Source of the DNA: Devosia sp.
GTDB lineage: Bacteria > Pseudomonadota > Alphaproteobacteria > Rhizobiales > Devosiaceae
Direction of reading: 5' to 3'
DNA: 64,000 bases
NCBI RefSeq assembly: GCF_028290625.1
Contig: NZ_JAQGJM010000038.1
Span: 1-64,000 of the forward strand
Below are positions 34,679-43,122 of this stretch, in pieces. The notes below the pieces were generated by a model that ran no database searches, was not told the DNA's origin, and was given only the letters and a program-made list of their open reading frames with translations. Numbering within the stretch: position 1 is the first letter of the stretch; each line of letters opens with the position of its first letter. The position numbers and the translations under genes were made by a program.

Positions 34679-35365
34679 ATGAGCATTTCCCGAGCGAAGA
34701 GCTATTCCTGGTGGAGCCGTGAGCAGCGGCCCTTCACGCTGGCGGAGCTTGTTGCCGACGGGGTAGTGCATGTTTTCGGCTTGATCATCGCCATTGCGGC
34801 GGGATCGGTGCTCCTGGCATTTGCGATCACCCATACCGCCCCCGAGGCGGCGCCGGCACTGGTGGTTTATGTCGGCTCGCTGGTGGTGGTACTGGGCGTG
34901 TCGCTGGCCTATAACCTTTGGCCGGTTTCGCCGATCAAGATGTATCTGGCGCGGCTCGACCAGGCGGCGATTTTCCTTTTCATCGCGGGCACTTATACGC
35001 CGTTCCTCGCCGTTCTTGGCGGCACGCCGGTGGCGACGATCCTGACGGTATTCGTGTGGGGCGCGTCGCTGATCGGCATTGCGCTCAAGCTGATCGTGCC
35101 CGAGCGGTTTGGCCGGCTGGCAATCGCGCTTTATCTCGCCATCGGCTGGAGCGGCATTTTCGTGTTCAGCTCGCTGGCGCATTCGCTGCCGCCGCTGGCC
35201 CTCTGGCTGCTGCCGGCGGGTGGCGCGGTCTATTCGCTCGGGATCATCTTCCATCTCTGGGAGAAGCTGAAATTCCAGAACGTGCTGTGGCATGTCTTCG
35301 TGGTCGCCGGCGCGTGCCTGCACCTGTGGGCCGTGCTGGACACCATGGTCATCAGCCGACTCTAG
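34679..35365 (+). CDS. Hemolysin III family protein (PAQR/YqfA-like)
   Basis: 228 residues from the ATG at 34679, which has AAGGAG 7 bases upstream. It has seven predicted membrane helices. The PAQR-type signatures are visible: ELVADGVVHVFGL with the first metal His, then GTYTPFL, and H-x3-H near the end (LWHVFVVAGACLHLW). Family members are inner-membrane metal-site proteins, some affecting membrane homeostasis; the hemolysin name is historical. It converges with the DUF192 gene. Confidence 0.9.
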   Translation: MSISRAKSYSWWSREQRPFTLAELVADGVVHVFGLIIAIAAGSVLLAFAITHTAPEAAPALVVYVGSLVVVLGVSLAYNLWPVSPIKMYLARLDQAAIFLFIAGTYTPFLAVLGGTPVATILTVFVWGASLIGIALKLIVPERFGRLAIALYLAIGWSGIFVFSSLAHSLPPLALWLLPAGGAVYSLGIIFHLWEKLKFQNVLWHVFVVAGACLHLWAVLDTMVISRL

Positions 35366-35374
35366 CGCCCTCGC

Positions 35375-35863
35375 CTATTTGACCTTTTTGCCGACGCGGT
35401 CGTGGATCATGGTATCGCCCGGCTGTAGCCCGATCGAGGCCGCGACGCCGCCGGGAATTTCCAGAACGTATTGCACCGGCACGCCCGAGGGGATCGAGGT
35501 CGTATCCATCGGGCGCGCATTGGCGTGAACGGTTTTGACCACGCCGTCGGCGCCGACAAACACCATGTCGAGCGGGATGAGAGTGTTCTGCATCCAGAAC
35601 GACACCGGGCGCTCTTCCTTGAAGTCGAACAGCATGCCGGCGTCATCGGCCAGCTCCTGCACGAACATCAGCCCTTTGGAGCGGCCCTCGGGCGTATCGA
35701 CGACTTCAACATGGAAGGCATGGTCGCCGCTTGCCGTGTGCAGCACCAGCTTGCCTTCGTCGCTACAGGCAGCCAGCGGCGCAAAGGCGATGATGGCAGC
35801 AAGACCGAGGCCTGCGGCTTTGAGCATGCTCCTAGGCTGCCGGGCGACGATCAGATGGGACAT
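35375..35863 (-). CDS. DUF192 domain protein, exported
   Basis: 162 residues with an N-terminal hydrophobic segment (AAGLGLAAIIAFAPLAACSD) that ends in a lipobox-like LAAC, so it may be a lipoprotein. The DUF192 core is clear: TPEGRSKGLMFVQEL, MLFDF, FWMQNTLIPLDMVFVG, and GVPVQYVLEIPGG. The family's function is not established. Its start lies 9 bases after the cold-shock gene stop, so both are probably co-transcribed, an arrangement seen in other Rhizobiales. Confidence 0.87.
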   Translation of the reverse strand: MSHLIVARQPRSMLKAAGLGLAAIIAFAPLAACSDEGKLVLHTASGDHAFHVEVVDTPEGRSKGLMFVQELADDAGMLFDFKEERPVSFWMQNTLIPLDMVFVGADGVVKTVHANARPMDTTSIPSGVPVQYVLEIPGGVAASIGLQPGDTMIHDRVGKKVK

Positions 35864-35872
35864 GGAAAGACC

Positions 35873-36484
35873 TTAGTGGGAGGACGGCGCGTCGCCCCAA
35901 CCATCCGGGCGGATTTCGGCGACCATAAGGCCCTTTGGGCCATTGCCGTAGCGCACCAGTACGAACTGGCCGGGGCGCAGTTCGGTGATGCCGAAACGGC
36001 GCAGGGTTTCCATGTGCACGAAAATGTCGGGCGTACCCTCGCCCGCTGACAGGAAGCCGAAGCCACGGATGCGGTTGAACCACTTCACTTCCAGCCGCAC
36101 CATGCCGGAGGTCGCCTCGACCACCACATGGGTGCGCTGCGCCGGCATCTGCGCGGGATGGCGTGCCGTCGATTCGTCCATCGAGACAACGCGGAAAGCC
36201 TGTAGGCCACCGGGGCGATTGAGGGCTTCGACGACGATACGCGCGCCTTCATAGGCAGTCTGGTAGCCGTCGCGGCGCAGGCAGGTCACATGCAGCAGCA
36301 CATCGGGCATGCCGTTATCGGGAACGATGAAGCCAAAACCCTTGCCGGCGTCGAACCATTTGATAGCGCCGACGATCTCGATGGTATCGAGCCCGGCATC
36401 GCCACTTTCGGAATGAACCGCCGGGCCTGCCTCGCCCGACAAACCTCCGGACTCGTCGCCGTCGCCAGAAAACTTGGCCCCCAT
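35873..36484 (-). CDS. Double-domain cold-shock protein (CspA-like)
   Basis: A nucleic-acid-binding protein with two cold-shock domains. The first (GAIKWFDAGKGFGFIVPDNG, then DVLLHV) spans about residues 35-95 and the second (VKWFNRIRGFGFLSAGEGTPDIFVHM) about residues 130-195. RNP1 (GFGFI/GFGFL) and RNP2 motifs are present in both. It is 203 residues from the ATG at 36484. A longer frame to 36535 is possible but adds no conserved sequence. It is likely an RNA chaperone acting in stress or stationary phase. Confidence 0.88.
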   Translation of the reverse strand: MGAKFSGDGDESGGLSGEAGPAVHSESGDAGLDTIEIVGAIKWFDAGKGFGFIVPDNGMPDVLLHVTCLRRDGYQTAYEGARIVVEALNRPGGLQAFRVVSMDESTARHPAQMPAQRTHVVVEATSGMVRLEVKWFNRIRGFGFLSAGEGTPDIFVHMETLRRFGITELRPGQFVLVRYGNGPKGLMVAEIRPDGWGDAPSSH

Positions 36485-36664
36485 GATCCCCAAAGCCTTT
36501 TCGTACTCGCCCCGCCGCCGCGAGGTACTCCACAAGACTTACACACTCTGTCCGATTCAAACCAAAAAGTTAAGAAGGCGTTGCGATTTTGTTTGGGATG
36601 GCGGTGATTGCCCCGAGCCTCCCGGATTGCTACGCCTGCGGCAGCGTTTCAAAGGAGGATAATC

Positions 36665-37081
36665 ATGCAATATCTGCACACCATGGTGCGTGTCACCGAT
36701 GTCGAAGCGAGCCTGAAATTCTATTGCGAGGGCCTGGGCCTGGAAGAAACCCGGCGCAGCGAGAACGAAAAAGGCCGCTATACCCTGATCTTCCTGCGCG
36801 CGCCCGGCGATGTCGGCGGCGAGGTAGAGCTGACCTATAACTGGGATCCGGAAGAATATACCGGCGGCCGCAATTTCGGTCATCTGGCCTATCGCACCGG
36901 GGATATCTATGCGCTGTGCCAGCACCTGTCCGACATGGGCGTGGTGATCAACCGGCCGCCGCGCGACGGCCACATGGCGTTCGTGCGCTCGCCGGACGGC
37001 ATTTCAATCGAGCTGATCCAGGACGGCTCCCTGCCCCCGCAGGAGCCTTGGCTGTCGATGCCCAACACCGGCAAGTGGTAG
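36665..37081 (+). CDS. gloA: Lactoylglutathione lyase (glyoxalase I)
   Basis: 138 residues from the ATG at 36665, preceded by AAAGGAGGATAATC. It has two VOC beta-alpha-beta units. The fingerprint QYLHTMVRVTDVEASLKFY supplies a metal His, ELTYNW a Glu, FGHLAYRT the second His and GISIELIQ the second Glu. It isomerises the methylglyoxal-glutathione hemithioacetal. Its stop is followed by strong alternative hairpins at 37088-37155. Confidence 0.9.
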   Translation: MQYLHTMVRVTDVEASLKFYCEGLGLEETRRSENEKGRYTLIFLRAPGDVGGEVELTYNWDPEEYTGGRNFGHLAYRTGDIYALCQHLSDMGVVINRPPRDGHMAFVRSPDGISIELIQDGSLPPQEPWLSMPNTGKW

Positions 37082-37087
37082 GCTTGC

Positions 37088-37155
37088 GTTAGCGAAACGT
37101 TAACGCCTCGCATACGTTTCGCTAACCGTGCCGCTTAGCGCACGGTTAGCGAAAC
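37088..37155. promoter_or_regulatory. Three-arm alternative hairpin element
   Basis: Arm 1 at 37088-37100 is perfectly complementary to arm 2 at 37114-37126 (13 bp). Arm 2 extended to 37116-37131 is perfectly complementary to arm 3 at 37140-37155 (16 bp, loop of 8). The two stems exclude each other, as in attenuators. The core is GTTAGCGAAAC in alternating orientation. Confidence 0.6.
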
Positions 37156-37229
37156 CAATCGTATTTTAGCGACTTCACCCGACCATGTTTGACTGTTGCA
37201 TTCGCGCAACATTGGTCCCGGAAGCCGCC

Positions 37230-37694
37230 ATGAGATCAATCGCCCTTATCCTCGCCTGTACCCTCGCCCTGACCGGCTGCATGCCGATGGCCATGTTCGC
37301 CAACAGCAACGGCGCGAGCTATTCGGGCAAGGGCAACAGCTTTGGCACCTTCGTGTCCAGCCGGGAGGTCAACGCCTTCTGCATCACCCCCAAGCTGCGC
37401 TTCCTGATCTGGGACTTCGAGGGTCATTTCGGCAAGAAGGTGATCATGAATTCGGGGTATCGCGACGACCAGCATAATTCGTCGGCTGGCGGCCAGGACA
37501 ATTCCTACCACAAGAAGTGCATGGCGGCCGATTTCTACATCCCCGGCGTCGATAAGAGCCAGCTCATCGCCTATGCGATGCGCAATGACGGCGTGGGCGG
37601 GTTGGGCTGCTATCCGGGGCGGTCCTTCATCCATATCGACGTGCGCGACCGCCCGCGCGGCTATTCGCGCCCGGTGACTTTCAGCGGCTGTTGA
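37230..37694 (+). CDS. M15-type peptidase-like lipoprotein (D,D-carboxypeptidase fold)
   Basis: 154 residues from the ATG at 37230. The signal sequence ends in a lipobox (LALTGC), so it is probably an outer- or inner-membrane lipoprotein. The C-terminal part matches the peptidase M15A/DUF882 (YcbK-like) domain, with NSGYRDDQHN, HKKCMAADF and HIDV giving the zinc-binding His/Asp/His set. This suggests peptidoglycan stem-peptide trimming. The longer frame to 37185 would spoil the signal peptide. Confidence 0.83.
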   Translation: MRSIALILACTLALTGCMPMAMFANSNGASYSGKGNSFGTFVSSREVNAFCITPKLRFLIWDFEGHFGKKVIMNSGYRDDQHNSSAGGQDNSYHKKCMAADFYIPGVDKSQLIAYAMRNDGVGGLGCYPGRSFIHIDVRDRPRGYSRPVTFSGC

Positions 37695-37765
37695 AAAATT
37701 CAGTTTAGCGGTCGGAAATGGGTTGCACATCCGGGATGAGCTGAATATACGAACGCAACGCTTAG

Positions 37766-37840
37766 GCGCCCATCGTCTATCGGTTAGGACGGCACCCTTT
37801 CACGGTGCAGAGCGGGGTTCGATTCCCCGTGGGCGTACCA
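37766..37840 (+). tRNA. tRNA-Glu (anticodon TTC)
   Basis: A 75-base cloverleaf with encoded CCA. The acceptor GCGCCCA pairs with TGGGCGT, with G-U at the first pair. The anticodon loop is CTTTCAC, giving TTC. The T arm is GCGGGG-TTCGATT-CCCCGT. A near-identical copy with anticodon CTC lies 70 bases downstream. Confidence 0.95.
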
Positions 37841-37910
37841 CCCTCTTGCCAGCCAAGAGCCAAGCGTTTAACGACAGAGATGCCAAGCCTACGGCACCTC
37901 AATGACCAAT

Positions 37911-37985
37911 GCGCCCATCGTCTATCGGTCAGGACGGCACCCTCTCACGGTGCAGAGCGGGGTTCGATTCCCCGTGGGCGTACCA
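37911..37985 (+). tRNA. tRNA-Glu (anticodon CTC)
   Basis: 75 bases with encoded CCA, identical to the preceding tRNA-Glu except for two T-to-C changes: one in the D loop (GGTTAGG to GGTCAGG) and one at the wobble position (TTC to CTC). Duplication with change of the wobble base is evident. It reads GAG only. Confidence 0.95.
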
Positions 37986-38110
37986 GTCACCCCCTTGTAA
38001 TTCTGTAGTCGCTAGCGCCTCTTCTCTCGCTCGAAGCTGCCAAGGGTCGCAGGCTAGGTACTATCCGTCCTCTCCCCACCGGTCGCCTATATTGGTCGTT
38101 GAGAAGCACT

Positions 38111-38635
38111 TCAGTGGCCTGCTGAAGCACCGCACTTTTCGTGGTAAATCCATTGCCGTGGCTGCGACAAAAATGGCTGGTCCATGAAAGTGTCCATACA
38201 TTCTGGCACACCAGCCGCGTCTACAAACGACAGTTCACTTGTGTCGGTTCGCATAAAGGAGCCCAGATAGGTCCAAGATGCGGCAGAACTGTCATCGCTT
38301 AATTGGCGCAGTGGAGCGAAGGCAAAGCCATTGTTTGAGTCGATATCGATGATCCAGACGGTGTTGCCATCACGATAGAGATTTGCACGCAGACCCGGCC
38401 CCCACTCAGCAGTCAATTGCAGAGTAAGTTTCTCGCCGGATGAGACCACTTCCAGGTAACGATCTCCGCCATGGTGACCGACCGTTATTGTTACCCCGAG
38501 ATCGGGGAATGCATAGTCCGCCTCCGCCGAGGGTATCGTGAGACTGCAGAATGCCGCCAACCCAACGACCGAGAGTCCCGCAATAACGATCCGAAGTACC
38601 GAGTGATTTGCCTGGGTCCAATCGACTGAGGACAT
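38111..38635 (-). CDS. Hypothetical exported protein
   Basis: 174 residues with one hydrophobic N-terminal segment (VLRIVIAGLSVVGLAAFCSL) that is either a signal peptide or a membrane anchor. The rest has a beta-rich pattern (GVTITVGHHGGDRYLEVVSSG) and two cysteines near the C-terminus (VPECMD, EKCGAS). No family is recognised. Its start lies 9 bases after the cfa-type stop, so it could be co-transcribed with that gene. GC content is lower than in the neighbours. Confidence 0.6.
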   Translation of the reverse strand: MSSVDWTQANHSVLRIVIAGLSVVGLAAFCSLTIPSAEADYAFPDLGVTITVGHHGGDRYLEVVSSGEKLTLQLTAEWGPGLRANLYRDGNTVWIIDIDSNNGFAFAPLRQLSDDSSAASWTYLGSFMRTDTSELSFVDAAGVPECMDTFMDQPFLSQPRQWIYHEKCGASAGH

Positions 38636-38644
38636 TGCCTCGAA

Positions 38645-39880
38645 TCAAACCGGCTTGCGGTACTGGTAAATCCCGACGTCGATGGCGCCTTCGGTGAAGC
38701 CGGCCTCGCAATAGCTCAGGTAGTAGACCCACTTGCGCTTGAACTCTTCGTCATAGCCGAGCGGGGCGATCATGGGCCAGCGTTCGAGGAACCGGTCGCG
38801 CCAAAGCTTGAGCGTCTTGGCGTAAGACAGGCGGAACGTCTCGGTGCTTTCCAGCACCAGGCCGACCTTGTCGCCCATCTGCTGCATGGCCGTCTTGGTC
38901 AGCAGCATGCCACCGGGGAAAATGTAGCGCTGGATGAAATCGGGGCCGCTGCGATAGCCTTCGAAATCGGCTTCGTTGATGGTGATGGCCTGGATGGCCG
39001 CCGTGCCGCCCGCCTTGAGCCGGTCAAAGACCGTCTGGAAATAGCTTGGCCAATTGTCTTCACCGACCGCCTCGATCATCTCGATCGAGCCGATATGGTC
39101 GAACTGGCCCTTGGTGTGGCGGTAGTCCTCGAAGTGCAGCGTGGCGAGGTTATCGAGGTCCTGGCGGGCCAGACGATCCTGGCCGAACTTGAGCTGTTCG
39201 GCCGACAGCGTGATGCCGTGCAGCTTGGCTTTGTAGTCACGCGCGACGGTTTCGGCGAAGCCACCCCAGCCGCAGCCGATCTCCAGTACGCTGGAGCCCT
39301 CCGTGATGCCCGCCATATCGGCAACGCGGTGATATTTGACGCGCTGGGCTTCTTCGAGGCTCTGGTCGCCGGAGGTGAACACCGCCGACGAATAGGTCAT
39401 CGAGGGGTCGAGCCACTGGCCGTAGAAATCATTACCGAGGTCATAGTGCTCGGCAATGTTCTGCTTGGAACCCTCGAGCGAATTGGGGCGGGACATGTGG
39501 TAGGCGAAATCCTGGGCCGCCTTGCGGAACAGGCCCGGATTGGCGTTTTCGAAGATGTCGCGGTTCTGCAGGAAAAAGCGGAACAGCGCTGTGAGATCGT
39601 CGATCTCGATGTCGCCCTGCATATAGGCATGGGCGAAACCGACCGTGCCGCGGCGCATCGAATCCTTGATGACCTTGAAATTATTGAGCCGCAGGACCGA
39701 ATGCTCGCCGGTCGAGGGGTTTCCGATAGTGCGGGCGCGACCGTTGGGAAATATGACGGTAACTGCGCCATGGCGCGGGTGGCCGAGGAGGCGGACACCC
39801 ACCGACTCGACAATGCGGGATATAAATTGCGTCCACAGCGTTACGCCACTGCGGTTCTGATCAACTGCTGTTTTAGTCAT
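38645..39880 (-). CDS. cfa: Cyclopropane-fatty-acyl-phospholipid synthase family methyltransferase
   Basis: 411 residues. The SAM-binding motif VLEIGCGWGGFAETVAR is near residue 195. Other CFA synthase signatures are AEHYDLGNDFYGQWLD, SSAVF, GITLSAEQL, SIEMIEAVGEDNW and YIFPGGML. The enzyme methylates double bonds of membrane phospholipid acyl chains with S-adenosylmethionine. The N-terminal domain of about 100 residues is normal for the bacterial enzymes. Confidence 0.92.
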   Translation of the reverse strand: MTKTAVDQNRSGVTLWTQFISRIVESVGVRLLGHPRHGAVTVIFPNGRARTIGNPSTGEHSVLRLNNFKVIKDSMRRGTVGFAHAYMQGDIEIDDLTALFRFFLQNRDIFENANPGLFRKAAQDFAYHMSRPNSLEGSKQNIAEHYDLGNDFYGQWLDPSMTYSSAVFTSGDQSLEEAQRVKYHRVADMAGITEGSSVLEIGCGWGGFAETVARDYKAKLHGITLSAEQLKFGQDRLARQDLDNLATLHFEDYRHTKGQFDHIGSIEMIEAVGEDNWPSYFQTVFDRLKAGGTAAIQAITINEADFEGYRSGPDFIQRYIFPGGMLLTKTAMQQMGDKVGLVLESTETFRLSYAKTLKLWRDRFLERWPMIAPLGYDEEFKRKWVYYLSYCEAGFTEGAIDVGIYQYRKPV

Positions 39881-40089
39881 TAGGCCGCGAATTCCAACTA
39901 GCGAGAGGCGGGCGGCGGCTGCTTCGCTGTCGCCGGAACTAACGTTCAGTGACTCGTCTATAGAGCCACGAGAGTAGCGCTTCCCAGTGAATACCGGCGA
40001 GCACTTTACCGGTCACAAATGGATATGCAAGAGCCAGTTTCAAGTCGGCGTGATGACGCAAGCGGGGCGATAAGGCACCAAAATGTGCC

Positions 40090-41880
40090 TTAGGTGCGTG
40101 GCTTTGCGATATCGGTGACGCGGAACTGCACCTGCTCCCGACCCTGCCAATGATCGATGTTAAGGGTGCCGGCGAAGTGCATGTGCTGGTCATCGGTGGC
40201 CAGCAACAAATCGCCGATCGGCGTGCCCGCAGCCCGGAAAGCGATGGCCTTGAGCTTTGCACCGTCCTCGGAAGTCAGGGTGAAACTGACATGGCCGCCC
40301 TTGCCCACCACTTGGGCGAATTTGGCGCGATGGGCCGGGAAGGCAAAGACCGGCATGGCATTGCCGGAACCGAAGGGCCCTGCCCGCTCGATATCATGCA
40401 CCAAGTCGGTGGTGGCGCCGCGTGCGGTAAGCGCCGCGTCGATGGGCAGCGCGGTAGCGGCGCGGGCATCCCCGACGGACACGGATAGACGCTCGATCAG
40501 ATGCGAGCGGAACGGGCCGAGCTGGCCCGGCTTGAGGGTGACGCCAGCCGCCATGGCATGGCCGCCCCCCTTGACGATCAGGCCCAGTTCCACGGCCTCG
40601 ATGACGGCGCTGCCGAGATCGACGCCGGGCATGGAGCGGCCGGAGCCGGTGCCGGTGCCATCGGGCTGCAGCGCGATGGCAAAGACCGGACGCTCGAAGC
40701 GCTCGCGCAGCCGTGCCGCGATGAGGCCAGCGACGCCGGGATGCCAATTGGCTGAAGCCAGCACCAGCACGGGGGGACCGTCGCTCAGTCCGATTTCGGC
40801 CCCCGCCACGCTGGCTGCCTCTTCGACGGCCTCGATTTCGATGCGCTGGCGCTCGGTGTTCAGCTCATCAAGCTGGGCTGCAATGACCAACGCCTGATGC
40901 TCGTCATCCAGCGTCAGTAGCCGGGTTCCCAGCGCCGCATCACCAATGCGGCCGCCGGCATTGATGCGCGGGCCGATGAGAAAGCCCAGATGGTATGGAT
41001 TGAGCGGACCATTCACCCGGGCCGCCAGCGCTAGCGCCGCTATGCCCTGATTGTCGCCGCGCCGCGCCACTTCGAGGCCCCGTATCACGAAGGCGCGGTT
41101 GAGGCCGGTCAGTGGCACCACGTCGCAAATCGTCGCCAGCGCCACCAGATCGAGCAGCTTCATCAGGTCGGGCATTCGCGTATCGCCGCGCAAGCGAAGA
41201 ACGCGATTGACCGCTACGAGGACCATGAAGGTCACCCCGGCCGCGCAGAGATAGCCTAGGCCGGAAATGTCATCCGGCCGGTTCGGATTGACCAGCGCAT
41301 TGGCATCCGGCAGGTCGTGGTCGGACAAATGGTGGTCAATCACCAGCACATCGGCGCTGCGCGAGCGGGCATGGGCGATCGGCCCGTCGCTGGTGGTGCC
41401 GCAGTCCAGCGTGATGATCAGGCTGGCGCCGGCATCGATCAGCTTGTCTATCGCCGCCGAATTGGGCCCGTAGCCCTCGAAAATCCGATCGGGGATATGC
41501 ACCTGTGGATCGAGGCCGAAGAACCCCAGATAGCGCGCCATCAGCGCGCAGGAACAGGCGCCGTCCACGTCGTAATCGCCGAACAGGGCCACGGATTCGT
41601 TATCGGCAATAGCTTTGGCGATGCGCTCAGCCAGCGCGTCCATCGCCGTCAGCGTCGATGGGTTCGGCATCAGCGCCCGGATCGTGGGTTCGAGGAACAC
41701 ATCGGCCTGGTCGATATCGACGCCTCGACCGGCCAGCACCCGCGCGAGGATTTCGCTGTGATTGGTGCGCTGGGCAATTGCCGCCGCAGTCCGCGTCATC
41801 GCCGGATCGAGCCGATCGACCCAAACACGGCCAGTGGCCGAGCGGGTCACATCGAGGAAAGGGCGCGGTGGTTCGACCAT
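40090..41880 (-). CDS. recJ: Single-stranded-DNA-specific exonuclease RecJ
   Basis: 596 residues, the usual RecJ length. DHH-family motifs are visible: ALFGDYDVDGACS, LDCGTTS, VIDHHLSDH and, in DHHA1, GGGHAMAAGVTL. The C-terminal OB domain follows. RecJ is a 5'-3' exonuclease in RecF-pathway recombination, mismatch and base-excision repair. In many alphaproteobacteria recJ lies beside glpX and hom, as here. Confidence 0.95.
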   Translation of the reverse strand: MVEPPRPFLDVTRSATGRVWVDRLDPAMTRTAAAIAQRTNHSEILARVLAGRGVDIDQADVFLEPTIRALMPNPSTLTAMDALAERIAKAIADNESVALFGDYDVDGACSCALMARYLGFFGLDPQVHIPDRIFEGYGPNSAAIDKLIDAGASLIITLDCGTTSDGPIAHARSRSADVLVIDHHLSDHDLPDANALVNPNRPDDISGLGYLCAAGVTFMVLVAVNRVLRLRGDTRMPDLMKLLDLVALATICDVVPLTGLNRAFVIRGLEVARRGDNQGIAALALAARVNGPLNPYHLGFLIGPRINAGGRIGDAALGTRLLTLDDEHQALVIAAQLDELNTERQRIEIEAVEEAASVAGAEIGLSDGPPVLVLASANWHPGVAGLIAARLRERFERPVFAIALQPDGTGTGSGRSMPGVDLGSAVIEAVELGLIVKGGGHAMAAGVTLKPGQLGPFRSHLIERLSVSVGDARAATALPIDAALTARGATTDLVHDIERAGPFGSGNAMPVFAFPAHRAKFAQVVGKGGHVSFTLTSEDGAKLKAIAFRAAGTPIGDLLLATDDQHMHFAGTLNIDHWQGREQVQFRVTDIAKPRT

Positions 41881-41941
41881 GGGGGACAGTTAGGTGATTT
41901 GGGGGATGGGGGAAAGGGGCGGAGTGCTATCCCTCAGTCAT

Positions 41942-42091
41942 CTCCCTTCTCCCCTTGAGGGAGAAGGTGCCCGAAGGGCGGATGAGGGGTCTCTTGCTTC
42001 TGTTTCAGGTGCATGGGTGAGCGCAGCACCCCTCACCCTGATTTTCTGCTGGACGCAGAAAATCTGTCCCTCTCCCTCAAGGGGAGAGGGG
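41942..42091. repeat. Intergenic REP/BIME-like palindromic element, copy 1
   Basis: Module X (CCTTCTCCCCTTGAGGGAG, then CCCGAAGGGCGGATGAGGGG) is followed by module Y. Y holds GATTTTCTGC and GCAGAAAATC around TGGAC, between CCCTCACC and CCCTCTCCC. The element lies between recJ and glpX. A second copy with the modules in the other order is at 50198-50340. Confidence 0.75.
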
Positions 42092-42106
42092 TGACGACTG
42101 CTGGCC

Positions 42107-43093
42107 CTACCGCGCGTGATGCGCCTTGATCCAGCGTACGGTCTGGCTCCAGGACCGCATGACGATAGTGGATGTCTCCACCGACTTGCGCCGCAGCCGA
42201 ATGCCGTCGAGCAAAGTCCCGTCCGTCACCCCCGTTGCCGCGAACAACACGTCGCCCGCCGCCAGTTCGGTGACATCGTAAATCCGATTGGCGTCCTGGA
42301 TGCCCATGCGATAGGCGCGCTCGCGCTTGTCCTGCGTATCGAGGATCAGCTTGCCCTGCATGTGCCCGCCGATGCAGCGCAAAGCCGCGGCCGCCAGCAC
42401 CCCTTCGGGAGCGCCGCCGCTTCCGAGATAGATATCGATGCCGGTGTCCTCAGTGTTGACCGCGTGAATGACGCCGGCCACGTCACCGTCGCTGATCAGC
42501 TTGACGGCGACGCCGGCGGTCCGCAGTTCCTCGATCAGCCCGGCATGGCGCGGGCGATCCAGTACGATGGCGGTGATTTCGCTCAGGGGCACACCCTTGG
42601 CGGAGGCAAGCGCCTTGACGTTGGCCGTCGCTGTCTCATCGATATGCACCACGTCGCGGGCATAGTCGGAGCCCACAGCGATCTTGTGCATGTAAACGTC
42701 GCGGGCGACGTTGAGCAGGCCGCCGCGCTCGGCCATGGCCAGCACGACGATGGAATCGGGCTGGTTCTTGGCGCAGAGCGTCACGCCCTCCAGCGGATCG
42801 ACGGCGATATCGACCTCGGGGCCGTCGCCGGTGCCCACTTCTTGCCCGATATAGAGCAGGTCGGCCTCGCCGGCCTCGCCTTCGCCGATGACGATGCGGC
42901 CGCCGATCTGCACCCGCATCAACTCGGCCTGCATGGCGGTGACGGCGGCGTCGTCGGCGCCCTTTTCATTGCCCTTGCCGCGCCATTCGGCGGCGGCGAT
43001 GGCGGCACGCTCGGTCACGCGCACCAGCTCAAGCGTCAGGCTGCGATGCAGGTGTGCCTCGCTGCGGCTCTCCTCGGCCTTGGTGAGTCTCAT
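42107..43093 (-). CDS. glpX: Class II fructose-1,6-bisphosphatase
   Basis: 328 residues. Signatures include GEGEAGEADLLYIG and DIAVDPLEG, which hold the metal and phosphate ligands, and DGDVAGVI with a GxGGAPEGVL loop. It dephosphorylates fructose-1,6-bisphosphate in gluconeogenesis and possibly sedoheptulose-1,7-bisphosphate. It is separated from hom by 29 bases and probably co-transcribed with it. Confidence 0.94.
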   Translation of the reverse strand: MRLTKAEESRSEAHLHRSLTLELVRVTERAAIAAAEWRGKGNEKGADDAAVTAMQAELMRVQIGGRIVIGEGEAGEADLLYIGQEVGTGDGPEVDIAVDPLEGVTLCAKNQPDSIVVLAMAERGGLLNVARDVYMHKIAVGSDYARDVVHIDETATANVKALASAKGVPLSEITAIVLDRPRHAGLIEELRTAGVAVKLISDGDVAGVIHAVNTEDTGIDIYLGSGGAPEGVLAAAALRCIGGHMQGKLILDTQDKRERAYRMGIQDANRIYDVTELAAGDVLFAATGVTDGTLLDGIRLRRKSVETSTIVMRSWSQTVRWIKAHHAR

Positions 43094-43122
43094 GCGTCCC
43101 CCTGCCCGTCTCCGGACGGCCG

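Noticed and set aside
37841..37910. Possible CRISPR or array-like repeat around the tRNA-Glu genes
   Set aside because: The repeated sequence is the tRNA gene itself, present twice, not a short-spacer array. No other array or cas gene is visible.
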